From Cycas panzhihuaensis (Eukaryota; Cycadophyta), in contig CM041465.1 in assembly GCA_023213395.1 (NCBI GenBank), positions 185,449,741 to 185,513,740 on the forward strand: a stretch of DNA of 64,000 nucleotides. The letters are read 5' to 3'. Positions within the stretch are counted from its first letter, which is position 1. Each line of letters begins with the position of its first letter. Under the pieces are notes generated by a model. The model worked only from the letters and a program-made list of their open reading frames with translations, had not been told where the DNA came from and did not search any database. Shown here in pieces: positions 36,455-48,400 of this stretch. The translations under genes were made by a program, and so were the position numbers.

Positions 36455-37002
36455 TATTGGATATGTCGAATACTTTACAAGTGTTACATATATATAAGGA
36501 GGTTAAAATTTTGGTCCTACTTTAACATAATTTACCCCTCCAAACTCCTTGTGAGGGGATCCAAGGGGGGTGACATCCCCCTTTAGTAGGGGGCTGTGAG
36601 GGGGAGGGGGGCTAGATGTCTTCTCCCCCCCACAACAAAGTAGGGGTTCAGAGGCGACAGCCCCCAAAGCAAATTTTAGGGTTCAAATAGAAAAGAGAAT
36701 CACAATCGTTCATCATAAAGAACCTAGATCTTATGGTTTAAATTTTGTACCTTCCTATGACATTCTTTATATAACCTAAATTAGGTAATTCTTTAGAGTG
36801 TACATAGTGGATGAGTTGATGAGGTGAGTTGGAGTTTTATCTTTGTAATTATTTAGCTTTTGCTCAGATTAATAAAAAGGTGTATGTTTAGACTTGAATC
36901 TCATAGTGTTCTTTATTGTGTGCTTGATTTATTTGTGCTATTTGTTCTTTGCATGGTTAAAGTTATATTAATATTACTTTCACAATTGCGTTTTTCTCTT
37001 TA
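36455..37002 (+). repeat. 5' LTR of C
   Basis: 548 bp, exactly the length of its partner. It starts TATTGGATATG (TG decayed to TA) and ends TTCTCTTTA. It contains a C/G-run block near 36590-36640 (GGGGGAGGGGGGC then TCTCCCCCCC) that could form a strong hairpin, and a TATA-like TTTATATAACC near 36769. Confidence 0.9.
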
Positions 37003-37088
37003 TTTGGTATCAGAGCTAAGGGTTTTAGTTTTTTAGGAAGCCATTTGGTGAGTGGGAGCTTTATTTAGTGAACTTGAGTGTGAAGATT

Positions 37089-39060
37089 ATGGCAAGCATT
37101 ACGAAGATAGAGACTAAAAAATTTAATGTCTAAAACTTTGAGTTGTGGAAGCTTGATTTCAAAGCATAAAAAACTATTTTTATTGGCTATGTTGATGGTG
37201 TTAAATGATATAAGCTTTATAACCTTAAAACACAAAAAGTTATGTATAGTCATGATGGTGTCTTTAGAGAGGAGTTTAAGTATCTAAAGCAAGATGACGA
37301 ACTAAAGGAGAAAAACTCTAAGAAGATATAGTTGAGGTAAGAGATGAAGATTCTTCATTAGAATATGAGTCGATTAAAGAGGAAGGATCAGCTATAGAGG
37401 TAGCTCAACTTCAAGAACCTCACATCCTTAAGAGATCAACTCATGAGAGAAGATAGCCTAATAGGTATATTCCTAAAGACTTTTGTAAATCCTCTTTTAT
37501 TATATATGCTATAGATGATGATCCCAGATTGTTTGGGAGGCTCTAGAGTCAAATGAGAGCTAACTCTAGATAAAGACTATGGAAGAAGAAATGATAGCCT
37601 TAGATAAAAATAACACATGGGATTTGGTGGATCTTCCTGATAGCAAAAAACTTATTAATAAGAATTGGATCTTCAAGAAGAAGTTCTGGGTATATGATGC
37701 TTTAGAAAAGTACAAGGCTTGCTTGGTAGCAAAGAGTTATTCCTAGGTCAAGGGAATAGATTTTGGTGAGGTATTTTCTTCTATTACAAAAATATCTTCA
37801 ATTATATTTTTGTTGGCTGTAATAGTTGCCTATAACCTTAAAGTGGATCAAATGCATGTGAAGACTTGATTTCATCATGGTGACCTTGAGGAAGAAATTT
37901 ATATATTATAGCCTGAGGATTTTGAAGTTATAAGGAAGGAGAATATGGTGTGCAGGTTGAAGAAGATATTATATAGCTTGAAACAATCATCAAGGATGTG
38001 GTTTCAAAAGTTTAATTTATATATATTAGTAGATGGCTTTATACATAATAAAATAGATTATTGTGTCTATTATAAATAGGTGATCAATTTGTTCTTTTAG
38101 CTTTATATATTGATGATATACTTTTAGTTAGTAATAATGAAGAAATGAACCAACTTTTGAAAGGTTAACTAATATCTCATTTTGAGATGAAGAACCTTAG
38201 TGTTGCACATTTTATTTTGGGCATTAAGATTAAAAGGGATAGGAGAAACAATAATATTTGGCTTAGCTAAAAACGATACATTAAGACAATATTATAGCGG
38301 TTTAGGTTGTAGGATAGTAAGCTAGTTAATGTTCCTCTTCTTATTAGTTTAAAATTATAATGAAACAATACCCAAAGAGTTAACAAGAAGTTGAAGACAT
38401 GGCATTTGTCCCTTATGCTAGTGCTACTAGTAACCTGACATATGTAATGGTTTATACTCAACCAGACATTGCCCATACAATGAGAGTAATTAATAGGTAT
38501 ATATTAAACCTAAGTAGGGAGAATTGGGTGGCTATGAAAAGGATTTTTAGGTATCTATAGGGTACATCAGACTACGGAATTTACTATCATGGAGATCCCA
38601 TGGATGAGAATAGTGAACCTAAGAGGTTTTATTGATGTTGATTAGGCTAGAGATCTTAATAGTAGAAGATCTACAAGCAGGTGTGTTTTTACCCTTTGTG
38701 GTAGAGCAATCAACTGAATAAGCAAAAGACAACAAGTTGTGGCACTTTCTAGCATAGAAGTAGAGTATATGGTAGCTACCCATATGTGCAAGGAAGTAAA
38801 TTTGGTTATAGAGATTATGCACAGATGTTGGATTTAAGCAAGATGTTGTGAGGATAGATTATGATAGTCAAAGTACAATCTACCTGGTAAAGAATCCCAC
38901 TTTTCATACTCAAATGAAGCATATTGATATGCAATTCTATTTTGTAAGAGAAATAGTTCAAGATCACTAGGTGGACTTGCAAAAGATTACTACACAAGAG
39001 AATGTTGTAGACTCATTGACCAAGGTTATTAGCACAAAAAACTTTAAATAATGTAGAAAG
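37089..39060 (+). pseudogene. Copia gag-integrase end fusion, RT and RNase H of C
   Basis: The ATG at 37089 opens MASITKIETKKFNVQNFELW (TAA read as Gln), a normal copia gag start. Within about 20 codons the reading becomes TIFIGYVDGVK followed by YKLYNLKTQKV and SHDGVF, which is the C-terminal end of a copia integrase. The join falls near 37148-37160. RT runs from about 37570 (NTWDLV, AVIVAYNLKVDQMHV) with the polymerase box YIDD at 38104-38115, and RNase H to about 39060 (SRRSTSRCVFTLCG, ALSSIEVEYMVA). Stops at former Gln codons make it inactive. The RT Asp pair is intact. Confidence 0.9.
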
Positions 39061-39137
39061 ATAATGGGTATTTATGATATTGACATTAAGTAGTTATATA
39101 TATAAGTTTCTTGTAAAGTATTCAACAAGTGGAAGAT

Positions 39138-39685
39138 TGTTGAATATGTTAAAAACTTTACAAGTGTTACATATGTATAAGAAGGTTAAAATTTTGATCC
39201 TACTTTAGTGAAGTTTACCCCTCCAAACTACTTGTAGGGGGATCTAAGGAGGGTAGCGATCCCCTTTAGCAGGGGTACAAGGCGGGGGATATGTCTCCAC
39301 CACCACCCACACCCCCGATAAAGTAGGGATTCAGAGGTGGTAGTCCTCGAAGCAAATTTTAGGGTTCAAATAAGAAAGAGAATCTAGGTTGTTCATCATA
39401 AAGACCCTAGATCTGACAGTTCAAATCTTGTACCTTCTTATGACATTCTTTATATAACCTAAATTGGGTAATTGTTTATAGAGTGTAGAAAGTGGATGAG
39501 TTTATAGGCAAGTTAGGGTTTCATCTATGTAATTCTTTAGCATTTGCTCAAATAAATAAAATGTCTATGCTTAGACCTAAATCTTCTAGTATTCTTTATT
39601 GTGTGCTTGATTTGTTTATATTATTTATTCTTTGCATGGTTAAAGTTCTATTAATATTACTTTTATGGTTGTATTTTACTCTTCA
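39138..39685 (+). repeat. 3' LTR of C
   Basis: 548 bp, starts TGTTGAATATG and ends TACTCTTCA, aligned with 36455-37002 throughout. The target duplication TTAAT follows directly. Confidence 0.95.
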
Positions 39686-39949
39686 TTAATAGCCTTGGTA
39701 GTCAAGGAAGAATATATTCCAATATATCAAGTATATTTTGAAGAGTATAATTGAATGTATTAAACCATTTATCATTTCAACATTTTATATAGTATTGTCC
39801 TATCATCAAGTGGAGTGATCTCACATCAAGAATGTCCATAATTAGAAATTAATCTATAATATATGTGATTATTATTAATCTTAGCATCAATTCATTAAAT
39901 GTATTAATCATTAATAATCTACCAACATATTTAGAATGCAAGAAGAAAT

Positions 39950-40668
39950 AAAGAAGACTCCAAAAATAATAATAATACTTGTCTTAATGATATTATATAA
40001 TGGATGAAATAGATAAATGACATCCTCTAAAAGCTTATATTGAAACAAGATAACCATGGACCAAAAAATCCTAAGTCTCATAATAACCATGACAACAATA
40101 ATGACTAGCCTAATTTCCTACTTTGACAAACTTTTGATGAGGAAATTGAGGGCTTTACTTGACTTATATCTCCACTTAATGATAGTACGACTCCCTTAGG
40201 ACCAAAAGTTAGGAAGGAATATAATGTGCTACATAAGGTAGAAGATAAATCATTAGGTGATAAGATGGACTTCCTCCTATTCAAAGCAAAATTTTAAATA
40301 TTAATATGGACCTTCCCCTTTATGAAATCTATAATCTTAGAATACTTTAGAAGAACACTTATAAACCTCATGCATTTAAGCACCACTAAGATCATCCAAT
40401 TTAATATAGAAATAGTAAAATGATTTACCGTAAGGAGAAGTTCTTATTTAATACTTTATAGGGGCATTTGGGTCCTCGCTTTTATGAGTTTATAACTTAT
40501 TATCCTATGGGACTATACTCTTTTGATATAGATAGCCGATCGATGAGATCATACTACCTTGGCTCATTGAATCGAATGACAAAGATAAAATATATTCCAT
40601 ATCATTTCTTGCCTATAAATTATACAACAATCATTTTTTAGGATAAAACATTTCAAAGGGAAGGGATT
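39950..40668 (+). pseudogene. Unidentified decayed ORF of element D
   Basis: Two consecutive stretches read well if TAA/TAG are taken as former Gln codons. The first, about 39995-40300, is Asn/Lys/His-rich (NNHDNNND near 40090) with SPLNDSTTPLGPKVRKEYN. The second, about 40306-40675 in another frame, includes GPRFYEFITYYPMGLYSFDI, YYLGSLNRMTKIKYIPYHFL and FQREGIYSKTYN, aromatic-rich and with long stop-free runs (about 40465-40638). It is not a gag, protease, RT, RNase H or integrase that I recognise. It ends at the purine tract before the 3' LTR. Options are an unusual structural protein of this family or captured host sequence. I assign no function. Confidence 0.55.
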
Positions 40669-40879
40669 TATAGTAAGACTTACAACCATATCATTAATAT
40701 TTAATATGTACTAATTAACTATAGATGTGTCCTATCATATGGGATGATTCACCTGTATTTATATGTATTTATAATCTTGTAAAAACATCATATTTTAATT
40801 CAGTTTAATATAAATATATTTCTTGAAGAAATATTTATCAAACTTTTATTTTTGGTAGAGGGATGTTATATCCATTACA
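40669..40879 (+). repeat. 3' LTR of D
   Basis: 211 bp, starts TATAGTAAGACTTACAACC and ends ATCCATTACA; aligns with 34865-35078. Confidence 0.8.
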
Positions 40880-40884
40880 TAATT

Positions 40885-42600
40885 ATTCTTCAACTAGTTT
40901 ATATATGAGCTTAAACTCTTTATTCTAAATTTACTCTTAGGTAAAATGATGATGTAGTTTGATCTATTTAGTATGAGTATAAAACATTAGATTCCTGGCA
41001 ATCGTCACAGTATTTTTATTATCCTAGTATAATGTAGTTGTCTCATTCTAATAAAGTTCTAAATTAGTAAGGAGCTATCTCAACTAGATGGCCTTATAAG
41101 TTGTTGTAACTACAACTTTATACTCTACTTTAGTAGAAGACAATCTGATATTAGGCTACTTCTTGCTTCTCTATGTGATAATAATAGAACCCAAATTAAA
41201 GAAATATCATAAATTGGACCTTCTACTATTTACACATCTAGCCTAATTAGAATATGAATATCACACTAGCCAAAAATTATTATTCTAGATAAACTCCAAT
41301 CTAAAGTATGGCATCCCCTATAAATATTTCAAGATCCTATTTGTAGCTTTTTAATAACTCTATTTTGGTTTTCTTATAATCCTTTATATTATACCAACTG
41401 TAAAGGATATGTCAGGCTTAGTTATAGTAAAGTAGATTAGACTACTAACTAGCTACCTACATTTTACCATCTTCATGATCCTCATCATCTAAAGTTATTA
41501 ATTCTAAACTTATTTCTATGGGATTTACTATAGGTTTATAGTCTTTAATTCTAAATTTTTATGTATACTTAACCTGTAAAATAAAGATTTTTCTAAGTAT
41601 TTTCCATATTTCCACTCCCAAAATAATGAAGTAATCAAAGATTTATCATCTTGAGATCATTCTTTAGGTATTCAAACTTTGTGGTATTATTACTTATAAC
41701 TATAAGATTATCTATGTACAACACTATAAAGATGACTAAACTAGTTTCAAGCTTAATATATATGTGTGGATTAGTTGGCAACCTCTCAAACTCATTATCT
41801 AAAAAGTATTAATCAATTTTACAATATGAAGCTCTTAGAGCTTACTTTAGGCCATACAAAGCCTTCTTCATTTAATATATTAGGTGTTCTTTTCTATTTG
41901 CAATATATCCAAGTGTTTGCTTTATATAGGTTTCCTCCTCAATATCTCCATTAATGAAGGCACTTTTGATATCAAACTAGTGTAACTACTATTTAAATTA
42001 AGTAGTTATTGCCAATATCAATCTAATTATCACCATCTTAGCTATTAGAGAAAATCTCTCATAGTAATCAATCTCTTTTATCTGCTTGAATCCTTTAACT
42101 ATTAATCTAGCTTTGTATTTATAAATAGAGCTGTCATATTTAAATTTGGCATTATAGACCTATTTATAACTAATTATCTATTTACCCACTAGTAAATCAA
42201 TGAAGTCCCAAGTCTTATTCTACTTAATAATATAAATTTTAATATCCATTATTATTCTCTACTTTTATTCTTGGTAAGCCTCCTCAAAACATGAAGATTG
42301 TTTATCATTTAATACATCTACTATTAATGAAAATTTGATTGTGTTAAGTCTTATATTTAATTTATATTTTCCTTTAGTATCATGAAATTAAGCTTTTTTA
42401 GTATAGTAGTTAAGACTAATCCACTTAATTAATGTTAAAATATAGTTTAATTAATATTAAGTTGAAAGATATAAATATTTCAAAGGATTGTAACCATTCA
42501 AGTTAGATGCACCACTTAAAGGATTATAAATAAGCATATAGTCCTTTACAAATTCATCCAAGGAATCATCAATATCATTTAATAATATTTATAGTGGATT
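40885..42600 (-). pseudogene. Decayed copia RT and RNase H of E, right piece
   Basis: On the minus strand from about 42250 leftward: YNAKFKYDSSIYKYKARLIVKGFKQ (about 42070-42170, shown here only by its edges YNAKFKY and LIVKGFKQ), a QLHQFDIKSAFINGDIEEE stretch (about 41930-41990), KKALYGLKQAL (about 41850-41890), the polymerase box YIDN with Asp to Asn (about 41715), then RNase H with REARSSLI and related pieces down to 40900. Upstream (42250-42600) is a variable linker. It resembles copia-1 (1020-3543). Integrase and gag of E are absent: sequence stops at element B. Confidence 0.85.
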
Positions 42601-42618
42601 TTTTTCTTGAAAGGGTTT

Positions 42619-45140
42619 CATTTCCGGTAGTGGGAATGGACTCGAGATGCATCGACACAGGTTTGTGCAGGTATATGTTCTTACTTTTCTTACTTATGGT
42701 TGCTAAGGGAATTTAGAATAGTTTGATTGACATATGCTGCCTCGCACGTGCACCGCTTTGCACTTCATTATGCATGTGCCTAACGGCACCCTATTAGCCT
42801 ATGACGACTCACAGCGGGGGCATCCATAAGCGGATGCGACACCCCGTATGGCGTCTGACCACTCACGATGTCTCCATGGTCTTTCGGGATACTTTTGCCA
42901 CTGTTTGCTCTTGTTCTGACATGTTGCTTATGTTGCAAACCCTTCCTAAGCTGGTTTAACCCTTAGTTAGGGCTCTTTGCACCATTTTGAGTACTTGCCC
43001 ACGCTGGCCTTCCCCGATTGATGTACTCAGGCCTAGCCCCGCTTTTACCTTAAAAGCTGATTTTATAACTTTTATGATGCATTTTTCTTCTTTTTGAGTT
43101 TCGTGAAATGCGGTAAACTAAGCGATCATGAGTTTGCCGCGGTACGACTGTTTAAAATTTGAAAAAAAAGGGAAGCCGCGCGACAGAGGCCGCGTTTTTT
43201 CGTGGATCTGCCGCGTGGCTTCGAACGATTGGGGGCGCCCCAAGGCCCCCAACGTTCACTTGATGTGCTCAAGGCTTAAAAACTCTTTTTTCACTCATTT
43301 GCCTCATTATTCACTTCACTTTTGAAGCTTTCTAGAGCATTTCTTCACAAAGACAAAGACCAAGAAGCATTGACAAGAGGCATCCTTCTACAATCAAGTG
43401 GATGAGGTACCAAGGGCTGTTATAGCCGGAGTTGCAGGCCATTCTTGCCCCCCTACGAGCTCCAATACAAGCACTCTTCCTCCTCATACACACCCAAGGT
43501 TTTCAAGGGATTTCTCACCAAAACACTACAAAGAGCCATCCCTGTGCTCTCAACTTACATGAGGCTTTACCACCCTATTCTCTTGTAAGGGACATGCAAC
43601 ACCACCCCATAGGCACCGTTTGGACCGCTGCTCCAAGTTACCAAGTGCCCACATGCACTCATTCTTCACCGTTCGAGGTATTTAGTGTCTCTTGTTAGCT
43701 CTCTTTTTTGCTTATTTTTTTATTGTTTATTTGCAAATCTTTTCCTACCTTTGCACATACATTTCATTGAGTTTCCTTCGGTCATTTGATACACAGAACC
43801 GTAGTGATTGTGGCCTATTGGAGCGTTGCCCTAGGCTAGGCCCAGTTTCCCACTTTTCCCTAAACTCATCCTTTTCCTCCAACCCCTCTCTTTCACCATT
43901 TCCTAGGCTAGCCGGCATAAAGGGTTACACGAGGATTTGAGGGGGATAGGCGGGGTTCCGTCCCCATTGCCATCCTACTCCCCAAGGGTTCCGTCCCTTA
44001 TCCTCTCCCCTTTATCTCCACTCGCTTAGGAAACGGGGCTAGAGAAGCTTTGGAGAGTCGGTTTGAGTACCCGCCTTGGCATAGGCTACCCGTTGCTACA
44101 CGAACCGTTCTATTACATGCTAACACCGCTTCCCGATACCTTGTGGAGACCTCTCGTGGGTGAGTTAGCCATCCCGAGGCTACACTCAGTCCCATTTGGT
44201 GCATTCGTGGTATATGACAGTTGCATAGTTGTCGTGTGACTTCGTTTCTTTTTTTATTGCATACTAGTGCTGAACTATATTTCCCTAGCTTAGTCAGTTT
44301 CATTTACGGCATACACATATATATATATACTTCCGTGTTTTGTAGCCTCTCTCCCGAGAGGAGGGTATCCTGTTTGGTTGTTCGCAGGAGCGCTTGGGAG
44401 AAAGGGGCGCAGGAGATCGACCGATTCTTGGGTCGGCCGCTTGCATGGTACGCTTCCCTTCATTTATCTTTGTATTGAGTTTTACTACATTATTTCGATT
44501 CGATTAGTCCTTGCTTGCTTTTGCTTTTGTGGAGGTAAGTGGACCCCTGTCATCACCTTCGACCGACGTCGTATACGAGGAGGACGGCGGGAGGAAGCGC
44601 AACCGTGGAGGGAAACCTGCATCTCTGCCCAAACGCTGGATCCAGGTACTCCCCGCGTATCTTTCATACTCTCTTTTGTGCTCTTACGTTTCTTGCATTT
44701 ATTTTAGTAGTTAAAGGAACATAAGAAAAAGAGAAAGAAAGAATCATTTACTTTACGCTTGTTTTTCCTGTACATTTGCTTTACTCGCACTTTTTATTAT
44801 ACCCCGCATACCATAGTGTTCGGAGACTCGTTGATCGGTCCCCCTTGGCCATCTTTACCCTAAACCTGTGATACTTTTGGTTGGTTGCCCCCTCGTCGCC
44901 TTCTCATTGCCTTGTGACGTAGCGGCCATGAGGATCTTTTTCCCTTCCCGGCCATCCGAAGGGTAGGAAGGCCTCGTCTTGCACGGCTACCTGGAAGCAA
45001 CCAGGCACCTTGCGATCCGTGCAGCGCTCCGGCGCACGGACGTCCTGCGAGGTATGATCCTCGCTATTTAGCCTGTTTAGCGGATTGTTCTATGCCTTCC
45101 CTGCGAGGCGTTGGGTCAGTGCCCCGTGGAGAGCGTTTCC
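42619..45140 (+). repeat. 5' LTR of B
   Basis: About 2.52 kb, partner of 50038-52549. It lacks the perfect palindrome of A; the equivalent spot near 43110-43140 keeps only ACTAAGCGATC and GAGTTT pieces. Open frames inside it are not conserved in phase. Confidence 0.9.
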
Positions 45141-45403
45141 TTTGGCGACCATCTTTGGGACCGCCGAAGGAAGCTAGATCCGCGTCCCCTTCGTGTTGGT
45201 GCTCTTGCCTCAGGTAGTTTCGCATTACGTGTTTTGAGTTGGGCAACCCCAACCGGGTTTGCGTCTTTCTTTTCTTTTCCTTTTCGCTTTTTCTAACAAC
45301 GCTTGAGGCGTTGCATGCGACGCTTCTCGCCGGGCCATGGGTTTGCCGTTGTTAGAAGACCAATCGTCGCGTTTCATTCCATCGTCGAACCCCGCTTCTA
45401 AGA

Positions 45404-48400
45404 ATGGAAGGTTACCCGTTCGATTGGGCCTACCACGCCATGACTTCGGGAACTCAAGAGTTCCCTTCGTCCGTTCCGGAATCCACCCGTGAGGGCGAGG
45501 ATTCCATCTATTACCCTGATGACCATTTCCATCACGAAGATTTTGAGCCTTCCGCTCATGCAGCGGAAGATCCGGCTACTCGTGAGACCCGCCACCCCAC
45601 TGGCGAGCCTTACGAGGAGCGCCCTGAGGGATCTCCTACTTTCGAAGTCCCTTCGACCTCGTATGGCTATGAGGATACCCCTCCCGCCGACGCGGTCGAG
45701 GCGCTTGGCGAGTACTTTCGAGCAGTTCGTCGCCAACCGCCTCCTAGATGGTTTACGGAAATGCTACGCAACGTGGCGTCTTCCTCATCCGTGCCCACGT
45801 CGTCTACGACGATTGATGCTTCCGCCCGCACACGCCCTATGCCGTGTCTACCCCGGCTCCTAAGGCGAGTGTTGCGCCTGCCGCCCCTAGTCGTGGTCCC
45901 ACTTCCTCGGGACCCGTGCGCAGCGTGTCTTTCCCTCAACTCGGGGTTAGCATGCCGTGTTCGAGCCAAACGCACGTGCCACCGCCGAACGTGGCGCACG
46001 CGTTCCCTAGTAGGCCTCGAGGCCCTACTAGCGCCGCCGCCGCTAGCCATGTAGGACCCACTCCTACATACGCCCGTAACTCGGTTGGTGGTCCTTCTCT
46101 TACGTGCCCCTGTGCTACACGTCACAACCTTGGGGGCAGGGTAAGGGAAACCATCTCCCTGTCTATGGGGTGGACCCGTTGCACCCATATGGGGTCGCGC
46201 CACCTACGGGTGGCCCATATGGGTAAAACTCGGTCTCTCACCCTCTGTTTCCAACGTCCAGCGCGACTCCTGCTGCTGCGTCAGCACAAGGGAGCGCGCC
46301 TCCTCATCAGAGTTTCTACCCGCAGACCCCTTTTCCGCAAGGGGTGTTTCCTCAAGGAGGGATGGGACCGACACCCCCATCCGTTCCTTTGCCGGTTGTC
46401 GATCCTTTAGCCCAGGCAAGGGCACGCCCTTTCGTGGACTATAGGTCGACGCCCTTGTCCGTCGAGGCGTTGAGAACTAACTCGCGCCTCATCCTCCTCG
46501 AAGTCCCCAAATTTGACGGGACTTCGTCGCAAGACCCAACCGAACATGTGCGCAGCTTTTCCATGGCGTGCATCGACTATTGGGCTTACGACCATATCTT
46601 GATGAAGCTCTTCCGCGATCCTTGTAGGCGACGCCCTTAAGTGGTTCTACCGCCTCCCTGCCCATTCGATCTCCTCATTCCGGCAGCTAGTGGACGAATT
46701 TGTCAACTACTTTGACGAGTCCCGTCCAGTCGAAAGCGGAATGAAGGCGCATCTGTCGCTTAAACAAGGTCACAGCGAGATGAATCGTGACTTTGTGCGA
46801 CGTTTTCACGACCTTCTTCATTCCACCAAGGCCACATTGCCTGAGGAGTTGAAGAGGGATCTGTTTGTCAATGCACTTCGTCCTGAGGTGCACGTGGAGG
46901 TCCTCAAGATGGGGGCGACCACGTGCGACTCCACGATTTCGAGGTGTTTGACGTTGGAGGCCATTGAGATCCAGGCTGGACTCAAGAAACCTCCCAAGCC
47001 CTCGCAACGTCGCGAGGCGCCTCCTCCAGCGAAGGAGACCACACCTTCGCAGCCTCGCTAGACCACCTCTCACCCGACCGAGAGGACCTAGATCCGCTTA
47101 CCTCCGCCATTCGCTCATTCGGCGCACGATGAAGGAGCTAAAACTCAACCTCCTTCATCGCCTACCTCCGTAGACCTGTCCGGCAGACTTCTCGCGGCGA
47201 TGCCCCCAAAGGGGCAACACCCGATTTTCTCAAGCAAGGAGGACCGATCCTCCCCTTGAGAAGAGTTGGTGTTCCATCCACGGGGAGTGTTTCCATGACG
47301 ATGCGCATTGCCGGGCACAACACCCACGCGACTCGTCCCCCAGGCGAGCATCGAGACCTAACCTCGATCAGCCTGTTCATAGAGACCCGTTCCCCAAACA
47401 TGGGGAACGTGGTCGCGATGTTCAACAAAGATACAGTCAGAATCGGGATAGGTCTCCCGATCCTCGCCCTTCGCATGGTAGAGGGAAGGGTGTGCGAAGG
47501 TCACCTTCACCTTCGCGCTCCCCTGACCGCCGTGCTCCGTCACCTTCGCAGTCCCGCTACAAGGGAAAGAAGGTTGTCCAATTGCTTGAGACCACCCCGT
47601 TATATGCCTTAACCTTGGCCCCAGTCGCTAAAGAGGCAACTGGTGCCTCTTCATCCACATCTCACCTTGATTCTCTTAGGGCCGTTCCTCAGGAGGTTCC
47701 CCGCTTCCCAAGACTATTCCCGTCCGCCTGTGTCGATTCGACTTTAGGAGAGCCCTTACCCAACCCACGTGGAAGGGTAAGCCCTTTTCTATCATCGACG
47801 AGCTCTATACCGTCCGCGGAATGTCCTTGATGGACGTCTTGAGAAGCCGCCCTGAGCAACGTGCTCTTCTTCTTGAAGCTCTTGGCCAATAAGATGCTTC
47901 CATCCATGCGATAGGTGCTACCTCCCATGGGCCACCTGTCATCTCCTTTGATCCCAGAGATCTCCCATCTCCCAAAGAAGCGGGAGAAGCTTTGCATTAC
48001 CCGCTCGTCATTACCATTGACACTCCGATTGTATCGTAAAGAGGACCATTGTAGATAATGGCTCCTCGGTTAATGCTATGCTGGCGTATGCTCAAGGAGC
48101 TAGGCATAGTAGCTCTTGAGTCTGTCCCTTGAAATGCCAAGGGTATGATGGGATCGAGAAGTCCTCCGGGGCAGCCTCCCTATCCCTCACCTTAGAGGGA
48201 AAACCGCTTCGGGTTGCTTTGTACTCGATGTCGATGTGGAGTACAACCTCTTGTTGGGCCGACCATGGCTTGACCGGATGGGAGCGATCGCTTCCACGCA
48301 ATGGGGCAACTTAAATTTGTCCATGAAGGACAAGTTAAAGTTGTCGCCTGTGAGCCAATGCCGTCTCACACCTCTCATCCACTGCCAGTCGCTTTCGATG

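Larger units (their letters stand above)
36455..39685 (+). mobile_element. C: internally deleted Ty1/copia element nested in D
   Basis: 3231 bp with two 548-bp LTRs (36455-37002 and 39138-39685), a perfect target duplication TTAAT (36450-36454 and 39686-39690), a primer-binding site TGGTATCAGAGC (37005-37016) and a polypurine-like AAGTGGAAGA before the 3' LTR. Inside are a few codons of gag, then the C-terminal end of integrase, RT and RNase H. Most of gag, the protease and the integrase core are missing, apparently through one internal deletion. It is the innermost layer of an E > D > C nest. Confidence 0.95.
34865..40879 (+). mobile_element. D: small LTR element with an unidentified ORF, inserted in copia E
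   Basis: Bounded by short LTRs (34865-35078 and 40669-40879). The flanks CAACT (34860-34864) and TAATT (40880-40884) are a five-base target duplication with two C-to-T changes. The primer-binding site TGGTATCAGA is at 35081-35090 and a purine tract AAAGGGAAGGGA precedes the 3' LTR. Without the nested element C it is about 2.8 kb. I find no gag, protease, RT, RNase H or integrase; the 3' half carries a decayed ORF of unknown type (39950-40668). It is a non-autonomous element that would depend on another copia for transposition. Confidence 0.8.

Noticed and set aside
45667-46203. A 178-residue minus-strand frame across the gag region of B
   Set aside because: It is the antisense shadow of the gag ORF; the plus-strand reading has capsid motifs and is conserved with A.
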